A DNA stretch of 64,000 nt from Gallionella sp. Lineage in GTDB: Bacteria > Pseudomonadota > Gammaproteobacteria > Burkholderiales > Gallionellaceae. Both the position numbers and the translations under genes were made by a program. The stretch covers positions 496,001 through 560,000 of the forward strand of contig JAQTUP010000001.1 in assembly GCA_028707275.1 (NCBI GenBank). Reading direction: 5' to 3'. The notes beneath the pieces were generated by a model. The model ran no database searches and was not told the origin of the DNA. It saw nothing but the letters and a program-made list of their open reading frames with translations. This document shows, piece by piece, positions 16,336 to 25,103 of this stretch (position 1 is its first letter; the number at the start of each line of letters is the position of its first letter).

Positions 16336-17655
16336 TCAAGTACTTCCTTGCGCACGGGCGCGCAGCTGCCCGCACGCCCCTTCGATTTCCTGCCCTGCCG
16401 AATCGCGTATCTTGGCTAAGATACCATGCTGCTTGAGGGTTTGCACCATGGCCGCCGTTCGCTCGGCTGAGGGGCGGCGATAATCGAGTCCGTCCACCTC
16501 GTTGAAGGGGATGAAGTTCATCACGGCGTATTTCCCGGCGAGGAGCTGCGCTATCCGCGCCACTTCCGTATCGCTGTCGTTGACGCCTTCGATCAGCGTC
16601 CATTGATATTGGGTCGGATAATTGGTGGCACGCGCATAGATTTCACAGCGTTCGACCAGCTCTTCGATGGCGATCTGCGGCGCACGGGGCAGCAGCTTCG
16701 CGCGCAGCACCTGATCGGTGGTGTGCAACGACAAGGCCAGCGCCGGTTTTACAGTTTTGTTATGCGCGGATTCCGCGTGAGTGTCTAAACTCCTCCCCCC
16801 CTGCTGGGGGAAGGTTGGGATGGGGGTAGAAGATGTCGCATCACGCAAAGTTTCCACCCCCTCCTTAGTCCTCCCCCTTGCCGGGGGAGGAAGAGAATGA
16901 GGATCGCACCCGTCCATCAACCGTTCGAACACCCGCAAATCGCCCACCGTGGAGAGCACCAGATGCTTGTGGCCGATGTTGCCCTGGAACCCCAGCAGCT
17001 CGATGGCTTCCAGCACGTTGTCGAGATTGTGGGCAGGTTCGCCCATGCCCATGAACACCACCTTGGATACTGCACGCTGACGGCGCGCGAGCACCACCTG
17101 GGCTACGATCTCGGCGCTGCCCAACTGGCGAATCAGGCCGCCTCTTCCGCTCATGCAGAACACACAGCCCACGGCGCAGCCCACCTGCGTCGATACGCAA
17201 AGCCCGCCGCGCGGCAGCAGCACGCTCTCCACCATCTGCCCGTCACGCAGTTTCACCAGCAGCCTTGCCACCTCGTCGTCATTTGCAGATGCGCGAAGCG
17301 CCACGTTTGCCCCCTCTCCCGCAAGATTTGTAGATGGCCTTTCTCGTTCGCCTCCTCTCCCGCTCGCGGGAGAGGATTGAGGTGAGGGACGGCGGGGGAG
17401 GGTTGGGGTGGGGGAACGGTCATGGCTTTCATGACCGTTGGCGGGATATTCGCCGAAGAGCTGCGCCAGCTCATTCAACTCCGCCTCGATGGCGGGCAAC
17501 GCCTCGCGCAACGCCAGTGGAAAAAAATTATCTGCCGGGCTGTTTTTTCTGTCGTAGGACGCGACCTGACTCCAGCCGCGCAGCAGCCTGTCCTCGTGGC
17601 AGGGCTTGGCGCCCAGATCGCGCAGACGCTGGATTAAATGTGAGATGCGCATCAT
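16336..17655 (-). CDS. RlmN/Cfr-like radical SAM methyltransferase paralogue with two translated repeat insertions
   Basis: The core matches RlmN: STQVGCAVGCVFC gives the CX3CX2C cluster, followed by the SAM-binding FMGMGEPAHN, ALSLHTTD, VMNFIPFNEVDG and EGACGQL, whose cysteine is the resolving residue of the two-cysteine mechanism. So it may methylate an adenine C2 or C8 in RNA. A true rlmN is at the right edge, so this is a paralogue. Two in-frame insertions of about 50 residues (DNA about 17287-17433 and 16756-16905) are rich in Pro, Gly, Arg and Ser. They derive from palindromic repeats, yet the frame stays open. Start choice is uncertain: ATG 17655 or 17652, with a TTG at 17673. Confidence 0.85.
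   Translation of the reverse strand: MMRISHLIQRLRDLGAKPCHEDRLLRGWSQVASYDRKNSPADNFFPLALREALPAIEAELNELAQLFGEYPANGHESHDRSPTPTLPRRPSPQSSPASGRGGERERPSTNLAGEGANVALRASANDDEVARLLVKLRDGQMVESVLLPRGGLCVSTQVGCAVGCVFCMSGRGGLIRQLGSAEIVAQVVLARRQRAVSKVVFMGMGEPAHNLDNVLEAIELLGFQGNIGHKHLVLSTVGDLRVFERLMDGCDPHSLPPPARGRTKEGVETLRDATSSTPIPTFPQQGGRSLDTHAESAHNKTVKPALALSLHTTDQVLRAKLLPRAPQIAIEELVERCEIYARATNYPTQYQWTLIEGVNDSDTEVARIAQLLAGKYAVMNFIPFNEVDGLDYRRPSAERTAAMVQTLKQHGILAKIRDSAGQEIEGACGQLRARAQGST
16756..16905. repeat. Palindromic repeat element inserted inside the RlmN-like gene (second insertion)
   Basis: The stretch contains paired GC-rich palindromes (CCTCCCCC-TTGCC-GGGGGAGG near 16873-16893 and a CTCCCCCC/GGGGGAAGG pair near 16792-16814) facing each other across about 60 bp, like a two-headed palindromic intergenic element. 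In the gene's frame it encodes about 50 residues, including LPPPARGRTKEGVE. They interrupt the RlmN fold between the LMDGC and KPALALSLH segments. The element ends are approximate. Confidence 0.7.
17287..17433. repeat. Palindromic repeat element inserted inside the RlmN-like gene (first insertion)
   Basis: A perfect 9-bp inverted repeat, CTCTCCCGC-TC-GCGGGAGAG (17355-17374), and flanking C- or G-rich arms (GGGTTGGGGTGGGGG at the right side) identify a repeat-type element. It is translated in frame as about 49 residues (including TPTLPRRPSPQSSP) between the N-terminal helical domain and the catalytic barrel of the RlmN-like protein. Boundaries are approximate. Confidence 0.7.
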
Positions 17656-17744
17656 CGGGAACCATATTCGCAAGGGGCGCTGATTCTACCCGAAGCGTTG
17701 CCCCTGTGTATTGCGCGCAATGAGTGCAACGACATCAAACATCA

Positions 17745-18347
17745 CTACAATTTAACAAGTTTTGCGATTCTAATCGGCCAATTGTAAATATCCTCTCGAA
17801 TAAACCGAAATTGAAGAAAATATTGAAATAAAAAAGCAGAGCCAACACCAAGCGCCGCACCGGCTATGATGTCTCCGGGATAATGAATCCCTGCAATAAC
17901 CCGACACAAAGCCATGACAGATCCCAAAACAAGAACAAACCAGGCAATGAATTTTTTCCTCAAGAAGAGAAAAGCTGCCGTTGCGAAAGCGCCTGAATAA
18001 ATCGCATGGCCAGATGGAAAAGAATTATCTGGAATGTGGCTGATAAGCGGCTTTACTGCATTGGTTAATTCCGGCCGTGGACGAACTGGAAGTCCAAAAT
18101 TGAGGAGCCAATATATTCCAAGTGCAAGGGCCATCGCATAAAAAAGAGAAAGGGCTTCTCGCTTTGAAGCTTCTTCTTGATGAAATGAACCATATAGCCA
18201 TAGTCCAACCATGACGAGCATCGACGCAAATACATTGATATCGGCAAATAATCGGACAGCAAACACCTGCCCGGGTGAATTTAAATCGATGACAGATCTG
18301 GTCGCAATAAGCAGGCGAGTATCGAGAGATTGAATGAATTCAAGCAT
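17745..18347 (-). CDS. PAP2-superfamily membrane phosphatase
   Basis: This roughly 200-residue protein has about five hydrophobic segments. It carries the acid phosphatase signatures NSFPSGHAIYSGAFA (motif with catalytic His) and CRVIAGIHYPGDIIAG (Arg and nucleophilic His-type motif). The first motif is less clear, near GLPVRPRPEL. It probably dephosphorylates lipid pyrophosphates or phosphatidic acid at the outer face of the inner membrane; the substrate is not known. ATG 18347 (MLEFIQSLDTRLL) is preferred over 18359. Its sequence is visibly more A/T-rich than neighbouring genes, hinting at a different origin. Confidence 0.88.
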   Translation of the reverse strand: MLEFIQSLDTRLLIATRSVIDLNSPGQVFAVRLFADINVFASMLVMVGLWLYGSFHQEEASKREALSLFYAMALALGIYWLLNFGLPVRPRPELTNAVKPLISHIPDNSFPSGHAIYSGAFATAAFLFLRKKFIAWFVLVLGSVMALCRVIAGIHYPGDIIAGAALGVGSAFLFQYFLQFRFIREDIYNWPIRIAKLVKL

Positions 18348-18395
18348 GTAATAGAACAAGATATTTAGGGACAGAAAATCTGATCAGGGAACCAT

Positions 18396-18422
18396 TTGAC
18401 AGACCACTCGCCGGAGTATAAC
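18396..18422 (+). promoter_or_regulatory. Candidate sigma-70 promoter upstream of the ModA-like gene
   Basis: TTGACA (18396-18401) and TATAAC (18417-18422) are separated by 15 bp, a short spacer, about 100 bp upstream of the ATG at 18525. The match to consensus is good but the spacing is not optimal. Confidence 0.4.
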
Positions 18423-18524
18423 GGTTTTATTTTGTCAGGCTGCGGCAGGCAGTATGATCAGATAATTTTCGCCAGCCTTCATCTTGCTTGTTATCATGGC
18501 AACCATTCTAGTCAGGAGTTGATC

Positions 18525-19289
18525 ATGCAAATTTCATTGCGCGGCTCTGTCGCTGCTATGCTGGTATTGTGCGGGCTGATATGTTCACCCGTGCGCGCGG
18601 CTGAGATCAGTGTTGCGGTGGCATCGAACTTCGCCGCTCCGATGGAGCGCATCGTGGCGCTGTTCCAGAAGGAAAGCGGGCATACGGTGAAGGTCAGCCC
18701 CGGCGCCAGCGGCAAATTGTATGCGCAAATCAAGGGCGGCGCGCCTTTTGACGCGTTTCTCAGTGCAGACGAAGAACTGCCGAAACAACTGGTGCAAGAC
18801 GGGTTGGCGGTCACAGGCTCTCGCTTCGTCTATGCCACAGGCCGCCTGGTGTTGTGGAGTGCACAGCCCGGCGTTGTGGATGCAAAAGGTGCGGTGCTGA
18901 TCAGGGGAAATTTCAACACCTTAGCTATCGCTGCCCCCAGGTTCTCGCCATATGGCGTGGCCGCGAAAGAAACACTGGGGAAATTGACGATGTGGAATGC
19001 GATACAGGCAAAGCTGGATAAGGGCGAAGACGTTACGCAGACCTGGCAGTTGGCGGAGACAGAGAAGGCCGATCTGGCTTTCATCGCGCTCTCGCAGGTC
19101 ATGCGTGACGGCCGTGTAACCGCAGGTTCCTGGTGGCTGGTACCGCCCGAACTGCATCAACCCATCAGGCAGAACGCGGTGCTGTTGTCCGGCGCGAAAG
19201 ATCAGGCAGCGACCCGGGCGTTCCTGGCCTTCCTCATGAGCGAGAAAGCGCGGGCGGTAATACTCGGTTTCGGTTACGAGTTGCCTTAA
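18525..19289 (+). CDS. modA: ModA-like periplasmic molybdate-binding protein
   Basis: The 254-residue precursor has a signal peptide (about residues 1-24, ending VRAA). A ModA-type binding fold follows, starting EISVAVASNFAAPMERIV with the SNFAAP anion-binding segment, then GASGKLYAQIKGGAPFDAFLSAD. These are typical of molybdate/tungstate-binding proteins. ATG 18525 follows an AGGAG site. No modB or modC gene is adjacent, so it is an orphan here and would depend on a transporter elsewhere. A different anion such as tungstate is possible. The following gene is an unrelated transporter. Confidence 0.9.
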   Translation: MQISLRGSVAAMLVLCGLICSPVRAAEISVAVASNFAAPMERIVALFQKESGHTVKVSPGASGKLYAQIKGGAPFDAFLSADEELPKQLVQDGLAVTGSRFVYATGRLVLWSAQPGVVDAKGAVLIRGNFNTLAIAAPRFSPYGVAAKETLGKLTMWNAIQAKLDKGEDVTQTWQLAETEKADLAFIALSQVMRDGRVTAGSWWLVPPELHQPIRQNAVLLSGAKDQAATRAFLAFLMSEKARAVILGFGYELP

Positions 19290-19369
19290 CCGGCGGCGCC
19301 CTGATACACCGCATCCTGGTCGCCGACCAGAGATGATGGCTTCATCGTACGATCTTACCGGAACCATAC

Positions 19370-20302
19370 ATGGGAATCATAACGGTTTACCTGCTCGTGA
19401 CTTTGTCCGCTTTTTTCTGGGGCGCAAATTTCGTGCTCGCCGCCCCCATACTCGCCGATCTGCCACCGCTCTGGGCGGCCGCCATCCGCTTTATGCTGGG
19501 CGCAACACTGATGCTGGTCATCGCCCTCGTGCGCCGTGAGGAAATGATCTGCCTGGTTAAACGCCATGCCACGATCTATCTGATGCTGGGCACGGCAGGC
19601 ATTACAGGATTTAATCTGCTGTTTTTCTATGCGCTGCAATCGACCTCGGCCAACAGTGCCGCGCTGATCATGGCGACCAATCCCCTGATGACGGCATTGC
19701 TCGCCGCCGCCTTCCTGAAGGAGAGGCCAAAGACGCAGCATCTGCTTGCCTTGCCCGTCGCACTGATGGGCGTGGCGGTGGTCATTTCGAACGGAAAAAT
19801 GAGCCACCTGAGTTCCTTTGCCAGAGGTGATATGCTGATGCTGGCCGCTAATTTATCCTGGGCGATGTATAACGTCCTGGCCAGCCGCTACATGCCCAAA
19901 GGTTCGGCCATCGCAAACACCAGCTGGATCATGACGGCAGGCGCCATTTTATTGTTTTTGGCCGCCATGAGCAGCGATACGCACGCACAGCTGCCGGGCA
20001 GCAAAGCCATACTGTTCATGTCCGTCATGGTGATCGGCGGCACGGTGATGGCCTACCTGTTCTGGAGTATCGGACTGGCGCGCCTGGGCGCTGCGCGCAC
20101 GGCGATTTTCCTCAATCTTATCCCGGTATTCGCCATATTGATCGGCACATTTACAGGCTCTCCCCCCTCTGCCGCACAATTGGTCGGCGGCCTGCTGGTA
20201 CTGGGAGGGATAAGCATTTCCATGCTGCCGTCCGGACGGCTGTCCACAGACACGAAGACAAACGCGCGTGGCAAACGAATCACCGCGCAGTTTAGCCGGT
20301 AA
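19370..20302 (+). CDS. EamA/DMT-family transporter
   Basis: The 310-residue protein has ten predicted membrane segments in two homologous halves, each resembling an EamA repeat. Typical segments are FFWGANFVLAAP near the start and SWAMYNVLASRYM at the start of the second half. Members export or import metabolites such as amino acids or nucleotide sugars; the substrate cannot be inferred. ATG 19370 gives a short N-terminus directly before helix 1. It lies 80 bp after the ModA-like gene and 53 bp before the dioxygenase gene, with no evidence of a shared pathway. Confidence 0.92.
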   Translation: MGIITVYLLVTLSAFFWGANFVLAAPILADLPPLWAAAIRFMLGATLMLVIALVRREEMICLVKRHATIYLMLGTAGITGFNLLFFYALQSTSANSAALIMATNPLMTALLAAAFLKERPKTQHLLALPVALMGVAVVISNGKMSHLSSFARGDMLMLAANLSWAMYNVLASRYMPKGSAIANTSWIMTAGAILLFLAAMSSDTHAQLPGSKAILFMSVMVIGGTVMAYLFWSIGLARLGAARTAIFLNLIPVFAILIGTFTGSPPSAAQLVGGLLVLGGISISMLPSGRLSTDTKTNARGKRITAQFSR

Positions 20303-20355
20303 AAAATGACTCACGGGCGTAAAATCAGCACCCACAAGAACCCGGAGAATTCACC

Positions 20356-21096
20356 ATGAGCATCACCACCCTGGCACCTGACTGCATAGCCCCGTCGCAG
20401 CTTGCCGACGCCTTAAAAACACGGGGTTACGGGGTATTGAGCCCGGCAGGCGTAGCCTCATTCACAGCACACCCGCTGGCCGCGTTCGACACATTGAAAG
20501 CGGACTGGGATGATTTGCCGCCCGACAATTTCCTCAAAGACGGCGGGCACTATCGCCGCCGCAGGCATTCGTGCTTTATCGCAGATAAAACCTGCGTGAC
20601 GCAAACGCCCCACAGAGCGCATTACCAGCCGCTGGCCTACAACGCCCTGCACGGCGGCATGCACCGCCTGTTCGAGCCGATTTCAGAACACACCCTGCAA
20701 CAACCCGTCTTTCAGGCCTTATTGCTGTCCATCGGACGCCTCTGTTCTGCCGTCAAGGGAGAGCAGCCCTGGTATGTCGAGGCGCACCAGTTCCGCATCG
20801 ACACCCTCAATGGCATCGGGCGTCCAACCCCGGAAGGCGCGCACAGGGATGGCGTGGATTTCGTGGCTATCTTGCTGGTGGCACGACAAAACGTCAGCGG
20901 CGGCGAGAGCCGCATCTTCGAGGCGGAAGGGCCGTGCGGCCAGCGCTTTACCCTGAGCGCCCCCTGGACCCTGCTCATACTCGACGATCAGCGCGTCATT
21001 CACGAATCCACGCCCATCCAGCCCACACAGGTCGGCGGCTACCGCGACACGCTGGTGCTGACCTTTCGCTCCGGCGGTTTTCTCGAAGCCGTTTAA
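20356..21096 (+). CDS. 2-oxoglutarate-Fe(II) dioxygenase family protein (2OG-Fe_Oxy_2 type)
   Basis: The 246-residue soluble protein shows the family core PTPEGAHRDGVDFV, with the HxD iron ligands, and a distal histidine in IHESTPI, followed by the RDTLVLTFR stretch that would bind 2-oxoglutarate. This is the group that includes free L-isoleucine 4-hydroxylase, so hydroxylation of a free amino acid is a reasonable guess but not shown. The start follows GGAG by a few bases. It is a separate unit ahead of the cys operon. Confidence 0.85.
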   Translation: MSITTLAPDCIAPSQLADALKTRGYGVLSPAGVASFTAHPLAAFDTLKADWDDLPPDNFLKDGGHYRRRRHSCFIADKTCVTQTPHRAHYQPLAYNALHGGMHRLFEPISEHTLQQPVFQALLLSIGRLCSAVKGEQPWYVEAHQFRIDTLNGIGRPTPEGAHRDGVDFVAILLVARQNVSGGESRIFEAEGPCGQRFTLSAPWTLLILDDQRVIHESTPIQPTQVGGYRDTLVLTFRSGGFLEAV

Positions 21097-21128
21097 ATTC
21101 ACCAGCCGCAAGCGTCTGCCCGGCAAGC

Positions 21129-21149
21129 CCTGATGTTAGCTGCATCAGG
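21129..21149 (+). terminator. Hairpin followed by a T-rich stretch after the dioxygenase gene
   Basis: CCTGATG (21129-21135) pairs with CATCAGG (21143-21149). A second outer stem and CCATTTTTTCA follow at about 21160-21170. It is a plausible terminator for the dioxygenase gene, separating it from the cys operon. Confidence 0.4.
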
Positions 21150-21220
21150 TTCTGCAGGGCCATTTTTTCAAATTCCCCCCCACCGAACCTGGCTGATTGA
21201 TCATGCCTTGCGCTCCTTCG

Positions 21221-21252
21221 CTTATGCGAAATTCTGCTAAAGAAAGCAGAAT
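21221..21252 (+). promoter_or_regulatory. Shared sulfate-locus motif and inverted repeat upstream of cysT
   Basis: Positions 21221-21241 (CTTATGCGAAATTCTGCTAAA) match the motif upstream of the sbp unit at 18 of 21 bases. It overlaps an inverted repeat, ATTCTGCT (21231-21238) with AGCAGAAT (21245-21252). The block is 79 bp before the cysT start. It is a good candidate for a CysB-type LysR binding site, since cysB is the last gene of this operon. Confidence 0.5.
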
Positions 21253-21319
21253 TTATGATTTTTCAGACCCCATTGATGCCGATAGACTGCACGCCTGTTT
21301 CGACTAAAGGAGTTTTTCG

Positions 21320-22150
21320 ATGGCGTCATTTCGTGCCCACAGCGTACTCCCGGGCTTTAATCTGGCGCTGGGCTTTACGCTGCTTTATTTATCACTGATC
21401 GTACTGGTGCCGTTGTCCGCACTGTTCTTCAAGACGGCAACACTGGGCTGGGGCGGATTTTTCGAAGTATTGACAAGCGACCGGGTGTCAGCTTCATTGC
21501 GCGTGACCTTTTTAGCATCGCTGGCCGCTGCCGTGATTAACGCCTTTTTCGGCCTGATCGTCGCCTGGGTACTGGTGCGCTACAGCTTTCCGGGCAAGCG
21601 CATCGTCGATGCCTTAGTCGACTTACCCTTCGCGCTGCCGACGGCCGTGGCCGGGATCACGCTGGCGACACTGTATGCGCCGCACGGTTGGATCGGACAA
21701 TATTTTGCCGCGCAAGGCATCAAGGTCGCCTACACCCCGCTGGGTATCGTGGTCGCGTTGACGTTTATTGGGCTGCCCTTTGTGGTTCGCACCGTGCAAC
21801 CGGTGCTCGAAGACGTGGAAGCCGGTGTCGAAGAAGCCGCTGCCAGTCTGGGCGCTGGACGTTGGGATGTGTTTCGTCGTGTGATTTTTCCGGCTATTTA
21901 TCCGGCCTTGCTCACCGGCTTTTCACTGGCCTTTGCCCGTGCCATCGGTGAATACGGCTCGGTGATCTTCATCGCGGGCAACATGCCCTATATTTCTGAA
22001 ATCGCGCCACTACTGATCGTCTCGAAACTGGAGCAGTACGATTATGCAGGTGCGACCGCAATCGCTGTGATTATGTTACTAATTTCATTCGCGTTGTTAC
22101 TGAGCATGAATGCCCTGCAATGGTGGACCTGCCGCAGAGGAGCCCGATAA
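21320..22150 (+). CDS. cysT: Sulfate/thiosulfate ABC transporter permease CysT (CysU)
   Basis: CysT forms half of the membrane channel of the sulfate importer. The 276-residue protein has six predicted membrane helices and the permease EAA-type loop (EAAASLGAGRWDVFRRVIFP) that docks on CysA. The ATG at 21320 follows the AAAGGAG site shared with the sbp locus. The stop TAA (22148-22150) overlaps the ATG of cysW by one base. Family length and segments are normal. No binding-protein gene is in this operon; Sbp at 13.5 kb probably serves it. Confidence 0.96.
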   Translation: MASFRAHSVLPGFNLALGFTLLYLSLIVLVPLSALFFKTATLGWGGFFEVLTSDRVSASLRVTFLASLAAAVINAFFGLIVAWVLVRYSFPGKRIVDALVDLPFALPTAVAGITLATLYAPHGWIGQYFAAQGIKVAYTPLGIVVALTFIGLPFVVRTVQPVLEDVEAGVEEAAASLGAGRWDVFRRVIFPAIYPALLTGFSLAFARAIGEYGSVIFIAGNMPYISEIAPLLIVSKLEQYDYAGATAIAVIMLLISFALLLSMNALQWWTCRRGAR

Positions 22151-22992
22151 TGGCCGTATCTACAAGAATCACAACTCATGAATCCCGTGGCGTGACGCTG
22201 TTGTTCATCGGCGTGGCGCTCGCCTATCTGCTTCTGTTTCTGGGCTTGCCGTTGTTTGCCGTGTTTTATCAGGCGTTGAGTAAAGGCTGGGATTTGTACT
22301 GGGCGGCCTTGCAAGAGCCGGATGCCTGGTCGGCAATCAAGCTGACCTTCATCGAGGCCGGTATCGCCGTGCCGTGCAATCTGGTGTTCGGCATTGCCGC
22401 TGCCTGGGCCATTGCCAAGTTTGAATTCAAGGGCAAGAGCTTATTGATTACCCTGATTGACTTGCCGTTTGCCGTGAGTCCGGTGGTCTCAGGTCTGGTG
22501 TATGTGCTGCTGTTTGGCGCACAAGGCTGGTTTGGCTCGTGGTTGCAGGCGCACGACATCAAACTGTTGTTCGCGGTGCCGGGCATCGTGCTGGCGACCC
22601 TCTTCGTCACCTTTCCATTCATCGCCCGCGAGCTGATTCCACTGATGCAGGCGCAAGGCAAGGAGGAAGAAGAGGCCGCCGTGTCGCTGGGTGCCTCCGG
22701 CTGGCAAACCTTCTGGCGCGTGACCTTGCCGAATATCAAGTGGGGTCTGCTGTATGGCGTGATTTTATGTAATGCGCGTGCCATGGGCGAATTCGGTGCG
22801 GTGTCGGTGGTGTCCGGGCATATTCGAGGCATGACCAACACCATGCCCTTACATGTCGAAATTCTCTACAACGAATACAACTTTGTCGCCGCCTTTGCGG
22901 TGGCTTCCCTGCTGGCCTTGCTGGCGGTCGTCACGCTGGCGGTCAAGTCGCTGGTCGAATGGCAGGCCCGTGGTCAGGGCGAGAGGTTGTAG
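22150..22992 (+). CDS. cysW: Sulfate/thiosulfate ABC transporter permease CysW
   Basis: CysW is the second permease half of the sulfate importer. The 280-residue product has six membrane helices and the EAA loop EEEAAVSLGASGWQTFWRV, then the CysW-typical NARAMGEFGAVSVVSGHIRG stretch. ATG 22150 overlaps the cysT stop (TAATG), showing translational coupling. A longer frame back to 22120 is not needed. It is followed by cysA after 48 bp. Confidence 0.96.
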   Translation: MAVSTRITTHESRGVTLLFIGVALAYLLLFLGLPLFAVFYQALSKGWDLYWAALQEPDAWSAIKLTFIEAGIAVPCNLVFGIAAAWAIAKFEFKGKSLLITLIDLPFAVSPVVSGLVYVLLFGAQGWFGSWLQAHDIKLLFAVPGIVLATLFVTFPFIARELIPLMQAQGKEEEEAAVSLGASGWQTFWRVTLPNIKWGLLYGVILCNARAMGEFGAVSVVSGHIRGMTNTMPLHVEILYNEYNFVAAFAVASLLALLAVVTLAVKSLVEWQARGQGERL

Positions 22993-23040
22993 CTTGAACA
23001 TGTGACCTACCCTGAACACCACAAAACATGGAGTATCGCA

Positions 23041-24084
23041 ATGAGCATCACCATTGAAAATATCAACAAGCATTTCGGCACTTACAAGGCGCTGGACAAC
23101 ATCAATCTGGAAGTGGGCAGCGGCGAGCTGATCGCGCTGCTAGGCCCTTCAGGTTGCGGAAAAACCTCTTTGCTGCGCATTATCGGCGGCCTGGAGCTGG
23201 CGGATTCAGGCAAACTGTTATTTCACGGAGAGGATGTCGAGGCGCGCGATGCACGCGAGCGCAATGTCGGATTCGTCTTCCAGCATTACGCCTTATTCCG
23301 CCACATGACGGTGTTCGAAAACGTCGCCTTCGGGCTGCGCGTGAAGCCTCGGAAAGAACGCCATCACGAGGCAGAAATTCAACGCCGCGTGCATGAACTG
23401 CTGAGTCTGGTGCAACTGGACTGGCTGCATGATCGTTATCCTGCGCAGCTATCCGGCGGGCAAAGGCAGCGCATCGCGCTGGCAAGGGCGCTGGCAGTGG
23501 AACCCAAAATATTGTTGCTGGACGAACCGTTTGGCGCACTCGATGCGCAGGTACGTAAAGAGCTGCGTCGCTGGTTGCGCCGTTTGCATGACGAATTGCA
23601 CATCACCAGCATCTTTGTCACCCACGACCAGGAAGAAGCGCTGGAAGTGGCTGACCGGGTGGTGGTCATGAACAAGGGGAAAATCGAGCAAGTCGGCACG
23701 CCGGACGAAGTGTATGCGACGCCTGCCACACCGTTCGTCTACCAGTTCATCGGCAACGTGAACCTGTTTCACAGCCGCGATCATGCGCCCTGGACGCAGC
23801 AGCACGGCGATGCGGTGGCTTATGTGCGCCCGCACGACATCGATATCAGCACGAGCCCGCAAGATGACACGGCATTGCCGGTTGAGGTTAAACTGGTGCG
23901 CGCCATCGGTGCCATCGTGCGCATCGAAGTATCGGCGGATGACAGCTGTGAATTGATCGAAATCGAACTTTCCCGCGAGCGCTTCGATACCGCGCCCTTG
24001 GCTTGCGGCGACAAGGTATATATCCGCCCGCGTCAGTTCCGGGTGTTTGAAACAGGAGAAACGAATGAACTTTCAGCAACTTAG
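23041..24084 (+). CDS. cysA: Sulfate/thiosulfate ABC transporter ATP-binding protein CysA
   Basis: CysA supplies ATP hydrolysis for sulfate import. The 347-residue protein has Walker A GPSGCGKT at residues 35-42, the LSGGQRQR signature, Walker [13 protein letters not shown] and the switch histidine in FVTHDQ. A C-terminal regulatory TOBE-like region follows (about 240-347). ATG 23041 gives the family N-terminus [13 protein letters not shown]; the upstream extension is not conserved-looking. Its 3' end overlaps the cysB start by 20 bp in another frame. Confidence 0.96.
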   Translation: MSITIENINKHFGTYKALDNINLEVGSGELIALLGPSGCGKTSLLRIIGGLELADSGKLLFHGEDVEARDARERNVGFVFQHYALFRHMTVFENVAFGLRVKPRKERHHEAEIQRRVHELLSLVQLDWLHDRYPAQLSGGQRQRIALARALAVEPKILLLDEPFGALDAQVRKELRRWLRRLHDELHITSIFVTHDQEEALEVADRVVVMNKGKIEQVGTPDEVYATPATPFVYQFIGNVNLFHSRDHAPWTQQHGDAVAYVRPHDIDISTSPQDDTALPVEVKLVRAIGAIVRIEVSADDSCELIEIELSRERFDTAPLACGDKVYIRPRQFRVFETGETNELSAT

Positions 24085-24997
24085 AATCATCCGTGAAGCC
24101 GTTCGCTGCAACTTCAACCTCACCGAGGTGGGCAACGCGCTGTTCACCTCTCAGTCAGGCGTATCCAAACATATCAAGGACTTGGAAGATGAACTGGGCG
24201 TGGAACTGTTTGTGCGCCGTGGACGTCGCCTGCTCGATCTGACCGAACCGGGGCGCGAATTGCTGCAAATCGTCGAACGCATCCTGCTCGACGCCAACAA
24301 CATCAAGAATCTGGTCGAACAGTACAGCCGACGCGACGAAGGGCAGCTCACCGTGGTCGCCACCCACACGCAGGCGCGCTATTCATTGCCCAAGGTTATC
24401 ACCGAATTCAAGAAGGCTTTCCCCAAGGTGCACCTGAAACTGCATCAGGCCAGTCCGAACGAAATCGTTGCCATGTTGCTCAACGGCGAGGCTGACATAG
24501 GCGTTGCGACAGAGGCGCTGACCGATGTCACCCGCCTGGATTCCTTCCCCTATTACACCTGGCATCACTCGGTCATCGTGCCTGCCGGGCATCCGCTCGA
24601 ACAGGAATCACCTCTTACCTTGCAGGCCATCGCCCGCTATCCCATCGTCACCTACCACGAAGGACTGACAGGCCGAACCAAGATCGACAAATCGTTCAGC
24701 GATGCGGGTCTCACCCCCGACATCGTAATGTCAGCGCTGGATGCCGACGTCATCAAGACCTATGTCGAGCTGGATATGGGGATAGGCATCATCGCGTCGA
24801 TGGCTTTTAATCCGGTCAAGGATACGGATCTGCGGCAGCTCACCTGCGAGCACCTGTTTGGTGCGAATACCACGTATATCGCCTTGCGGCGAGGCCACTA
24901 TCTGCGCAGTTTCGCCTACCGCTTCATAGAACTTTGCTCACCCAGGCTGGACGAAGCGACAATACGTGCCGGAAGCAGCATGGTTCACAGTGATTAA
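24065..24997 (+). CDS. cysB: LysR-type regulator of sulfur assimilation, CysB family
   Basis: The 310-residue protein starts [13 protein letters not shown] and has an N-terminal winged HTH ([22 protein letters not shown]) followed by a LysR substrate-binding domain, as in CysB/Cbl regulators that sense acetylserine. It should activate sulfate uptake and reduction genes under sulfur limitation. The gene begins within the last 20 bp of cysA, so it is cotranscribed with its likely targets and could be autoregulated. The inverted repeat upstream of cysT is a candidate site. CysB and Cbl cannot be told apart with certainty. Confidence 0.93.
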   Translation: MNFQQLRIIREAVRCNFNLTEVGNALFTSQSGVSKHIKDLEDELGVELFVRRGRRLLDLTEPGRELLQIVERILLDANNIKNLVEQYSRRDEGQLTVVATHTQARYSLPKVITEFKKAFPKVHLKLHQASPNEIVAMLLNGEADIGVATEALTDVTRLDSFPYYTWHHSVIVPAGHPLEQESPLTLQAIARYPIVTYHEGLTGRTKIDKSFSDAGLTPDIVMSALDADVIKTYVELDMGIGIIASMAFNPVKDTDLRQLTCEHLFGANTTYIALRRGHYLRSFAYRFIELCSPRLDEATIRAGSSMVHSD

Positions 24998-25103
24998 AAG
25001 ATATCCAATCTGACGCTAGGCGGATTTTTTTGCATTTAATTTCGCCCTTTGTGCCGCTTTGTGCTTAAATCGCGACTTAACTCACACGCACTGCAAAATC
25101 ATC

